Source: JBGPGW01 sp041484095
Lineage (GTDB): Bacteria > Pseudomonadota > Alphaproteobacteria > CADEGL01
DNA: 7,542 bases
Reading direction: 5' to 3'
Assembly: GCA_041484095.1 (NCBI GenBank)
Contig: JBGPGW010000170.1
Span: 1 to 7,542, forward strand
Shown here piece by piece: positions 5,742-7,542 of this stretch. A program made the position numbers and the translations under genes. Within the stretch, counting starts at the first letter, position 1. Every line of letters starts with the position of its first letter. The notes under the pieces were generated by a model, which was not told the origin of the DNA, ran no database searches, and saw only the letters and a list, made by a program, of their open reading frames with translations.

Positions 5742-6764
5742 GTGCCGGTGCCGGCCGGCGAGCCGATCAAGCCCGGCATGAGCGACCCGCGCCTGCCCGG
5801 CTTGCGCGCGCGACTGGCGCAGAGCGGCCTCGCGACGACGCCGGAGGGCGATCCGTCGCGCTACGACGCGGCGCTGGAGAAGGCCGTCCGGATTTTTCAA
5901 GGGCGCCACGGCCTGCCCCTCGACGGCGCGCTCGGCAAGAAGACGATCGAGGCGCTCAACGTTCCGGTCGAACGCCGGATCGAGCAGATGGCGATGAACC
6001 TCGAGCGCCGTCGCTGGCTGCCTGACGATCTCGGCGAGCGTTACGTGTTCGTCAACATGGCCGACTTCGCGCTCAAGGTCGTGGATGGTCCGCACACGAT
6101 CCATGCGACGCGCGTCGTCGTGGGGACGCCGTTCCATCGCACGCCGGTGTTCAGCGACGCGATCAAATACATCGAGCTCAACCCGTTCTGGAACGTGACG
6201 CCGTCGATCGCCGCGAAGGAGCTGCTGCCGAAGATCCGGAAGGATCCCGGCTATCTCGCGCGGAACGGCTATCGGCTGTTCAGCGGCTGGGGGGCCGAGG
6301 CGAGCGAGCTCGATCCGTTCTCCGTCGACTGGTCGGGGGTCAGCGCCTCGCGGTTCGTCTACAAGATCCGCCAGGATCCCGGGCCCAAGAACTCGCTGGG
6401 CCAGCTCAAGTCCGTCTTCCCGAACACGCAGAGTATCTATCTGCACGACACGCCGTCGCGCCAATTGTTCCAGCAGACGATGCGGGCCTTCAGCCATGGC
6501 TGCATTCGGGTCGAAAACCCGCTCGATTTGGCCGTGGTGCTCCTCGGGGGCGCCGATGGCTGGACGAAAGAGAAACTAACGCAGGCGATCTCGTCCGGTG
6601 AGCGAAAGATCATCGCGCTCTCGAAACCCATTCCCGTGCATCTCGTGTATTTGACCGCCTGGGTCAACAAGGACGGAAGCGTCCATTTCCGCGACGACAT
6701 CTACGGCCGCGACAACCGCCTGGCAGAGGGCTTGCGTCGCTCTCGACATATGGTTAACGGATAA
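5742..6764 (+). CDS. C-terminal fragment of the L,D-transpeptidase (PG-binding and YkuD catalytic domains)
   Basis: An open frame of 340 residues beginning at a GTG, in the same frame as the N-terminal part. It carries a peptidoglycan-binding-1 domain (about residues 16-75, with KAVRIFQGRHGLPLDGALGK at 47-66) and the YkuD domain (about 99-265). The catalytic cluster is complete: YLHDTPSR (233-240) with His235, and FSHGCIRVENP (250-260) with nucleophile Cys254, matching the family H...SHGC motif. The GTG has only a weak AAGG-like site upstream (5731-5734) and lies in the middle of family-like sequence, so it is probably not a true start. A restart product would lack the signal peptide and stay in the cytoplasm, away from its substrate. 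It is best read as the downstream half of the interrupted gene. Confidence 0.8.
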   Translation: MPVPAGEPIKPGMSDPRLPGLRARLAQSGLATTPEGDPSRYDAALEKAVRIFQGRHGLPLDGALGKKTIEALNVPVERRIEQMAMNLERRRWLPDDLGERYVFVNMADFALKVVDGPHTIHATRVVVGTPFHRTPVFSDAIKYIELNPFWNVTPSIAAKELLPKIRKDPGYLARNGYRLFSGWGAEASELDPFSVDWSGVSASRFVYKIRQDPGPKNSLGQLKSVFPNTQSIYLHDTPSRQLFQQTMRAFSHGCIRVENPLDLAVVLLGGADGWTKEKLTQAISSGERKIIALSKPIPVHLVYLTAWVNKDGSVHFRDDIYGRDNRLAEGLRRSRHMVNG

Positions 6765-6812
6765 GTAATGCTTCCCGTGTGAAATCGCCGCCGCAGAATG
6801 AGGTAGGGGGAT

Positions 6813-7373
6813 ATGGTGACTCGTCGATCGAGCCGGACTGTCAGTCGTCGCCAAGTGATCAGCGCAGCGATTCCGCTGGCGCTCGGGGCCGTCTTCGCGC
6901 GGCCCGCTTTTGCCGTGCAAGTGGCGGAACCCAGCCGTGCGCTCTCGTTCCGGCACATGTATACCGGCGAGCAGGTGGTAGCGACCTACAAGGCTCGCGG
7001 ACGCTATGTTCAGAACGGCGTCGCGCAAATCAATCACATCCTGCGTGACTGGCGGACGGACGAGACTGTCGCGATCGACCCAAAGCTGCTGGATATGATT
7101 TGGGATATGCAAAAAGTTCTCGGTTCCCGCGCGCCGGTCGACATCGTCTCCGGTTATCGGACGCACGAAACGAACGAGATGCTGGCCGCGACGAATCCGG
7201 GCGTGGCGGAGCACAGCCAGCATCTGTTGGGCAAGGCGCTCGACTTCAGACTTGCCGACCGGGGTTTGGACAAGATCCGAAGGGTCGCGGTTGCGATGCG
7301 GCGCGGCGGCGTCGGATATTATCCGCGATCGGGTTTCGTGCACGTCGACACCGGACGCGTGCGCGTCTGGTAG
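6813..7373 (+). CDS. MepK-like (DUF882, peptidase M15 type) murein endopeptidase with Tat signal
   Basis: A 186-residue exported peptidase of the DUF882/YcbK family. E. coli MepK (YcbK) is a zinc endopeptidase that cuts 3-3 (mDAP-mDAP) cross-links, making room for new wall material. The N-terminus is a twin-arginine signal: SRRQVISAA (11-19), hydrophobic core to residue 28, and a likely cut after ARPAFA (29-34). The presumed zinc ligands of the M15 fold are visible: His137 and Asp144 in HLLGKALDF (137-145), and His177 in GFVHVDTGRVRVW (174-186). SGYRTHETNEML (113-124) is the characteristic strand-helix before the metal site. GAGGT eight bases before the ATG supports 6813; a GTG three bases later is an alternative. 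It lies 48 bp after the interrupted L,D-transpeptidase, the same order as ycbB-ycbK in E. coli, so the two are likely co-transcribed. Activity is inferred from family and context. Confidence 0.9.
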   Translation: MVTRRSSRTVSRRQVISAAIPLALGAVFARPAFAVQVAEPSRALSFRHMYTGEQVVATYKARGRYVQNGVAQINHILRDWRTDETVAIDPKLLDMIWDMQKVLGSRAPVDIVSGYRTHETNEMLAATNPGVAEHSQHLLGKALDFRLADRGLDKIRRVAVAMRRGGVGYYPRSGFVHVDTGRVRVW

Positions 7374-7474
7374 GAGCGGGTGCAGTGATTCGTTGAATGG
7401 GTCTCGCCCGCTTCTCGCGATCGCCTAAATCACGTCAAAGCGATCAGCCAGCACCAGTGAGGGTACGGCGCGCT

Positions 7475-7540
7475 TCAGGCGCGCGGGTCGACCGCGCCCT
7501 CGGGATAATGAAGAACCAGTCGATAGCAGTCGAGCCGGCG
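7475..7540 (-). CDS. Possible C-terminal end of a gene entering from the right edge
   Basis: The minus strand is open from the window edge and reads RRLDCYRLVLHYPEGAVDPRA before a TGA at 7475-7477. The composition looks like a real protein tail, and the gene would converge on the MepK-like gene. Only 21 codons are visible, so no family can be assigned. A plus-strand frame starting at the ATG at 7397 is also open to the edge but is Arg-rich and has no ribosome site. A GCGCGC hairpin (7468-7484) overlaps the stop. Confidence 0.3.
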   Translation of the reverse strand, partial: RRLDCYRLVLHYPEGAVDPRA

Positions 7541-7542
7541 GC

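Larger units (their letters stand above)
5121..6764 (+). pseudogene. YcbB/LdtD-type L,D-transpeptidase interrupted by one in-frame TAG
   Basis: The reading frame from 5121 to the TAA at 6762-6764 would encode 547 residues of a typical YcbB-family enzyme: signal peptide, N-terminal scaffold domain, peptidoglycan-binding domain, then YkuD catalytic domain. These enzymes form 3-3 (mDAP-mDAP) cross-links in periplasmic peptidoglycan. A single TAG (5658-5660, codon 180) interrupts it. The frame does not change, and the 27 codons after it still encode family-like sequence (LAPQTANYRRLRDALARYR), so nothing else has decayed. One base change from CAG (Gln) or TCG (Ser) would explain it. GGAGGG five bases before the ATG shows normal initiation. 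The MepK-like gene follows 48 bp downstream. TAG also ends the isomerase and MepK-like genes, so general recoding is unlikely. A sequencing error, a recent nonsense mutation or suppression are the options; as read, no full-length enzyme is made. Only the length and C-terminal motif place it nearer YcbB than small Ldts. Confidence 0.82.

Noticed and set aside
5130..6497. 455-codon open frame on the minus strand opposite the transpeptidase
   Set aside because: It is extremely Arg-rich with no domain, while the plus strand encodes scaffold, PG-binding and YkuD domains. It is an antisense shadow.
5658..7373. TAG recoded as a sense codon genome-wide
   Set aside because: The isomerase gene (2621-2623) and the MepK-like gene (7371-7373) both end at TAG right after conserved C-termini, and read-through of either gives sequence without family likeness.
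7374..7416. Possible terminator after the MepK-like gene (AGCGGG against CCCGCT)
   Set aside because: The arms are six bases with a loop of about 27 bases and no T run, which is too weak to call.

Overview
The window is GC-rich, almost fully coding DNA with alphaproteobacterial character, most likely Hyphomicrobiales (Rhizobiales). This rests on the high-GC third positions, the protein sequences, and a YcbB-type L,D-transpeptidase followed by a DUF882/MepK-like peptidase. The species cannot be named from the sequence alone. I see no tRNA, rRNA, CRISPR array, IS element or phage gene; the region looks chromosomal.

Layout. Positions 1-4856 are carried on the minus strand. Reading in the direction of transcription (right to left) the genes are: an argininosuccinate-lyase-family enzyme (4856-3351), an exported cyclophilin-type peptidyl-prolyl isomerase (3193-2621), a DUF1028 protein (2571-1915), an ASCH-domain protein (1765-1292) and an EamA/DMT transporter (1048-137). 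A 264-bp divergent intergenic region (4857-5120) separates these from a plus-strand pair: a YcbB/LdtD-type L,D-transpeptidase (5121-6764) and a Tat-exported MepK-like endopeptidase (6813-7373). The right edge may hold the last 21 codons of a convergent minus-strand gene. No gene-free stretch exceeds 300 bases.

Main points. (1) The L,D-transpeptidase frame is cut by one in-frame TAG at 5658-5660. Everything downstream stays in frame, including the catalytic SHGC motif, so this is a very recent nonsense mutation, a sequencing error or a read-through codon. (2) The transpeptidase and the MepK-like peptidase are the maker and cutter of 3-3 peptidoglycan cross-links. If the TAG is real, the maker is broken while the cutter is intact. 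(3) The lyase has the superfamily signature but lacks the usual ArgH N-terminus and the substrate-binding block of true argininosuccinate lyases, so its substrate is probably different. (4) The divergent promoter region holds a 14-bp tandem duplication, an inverted copy of its 8-bp core, and a 12-bp perfect palindrome.

The isomerase and the DUF1028 gene are 49 bp apart and probably co-transcribed. The ASCH and EamA genes have larger gaps and may have their own promoters. I found no convincing evidence of a wholly new system here.
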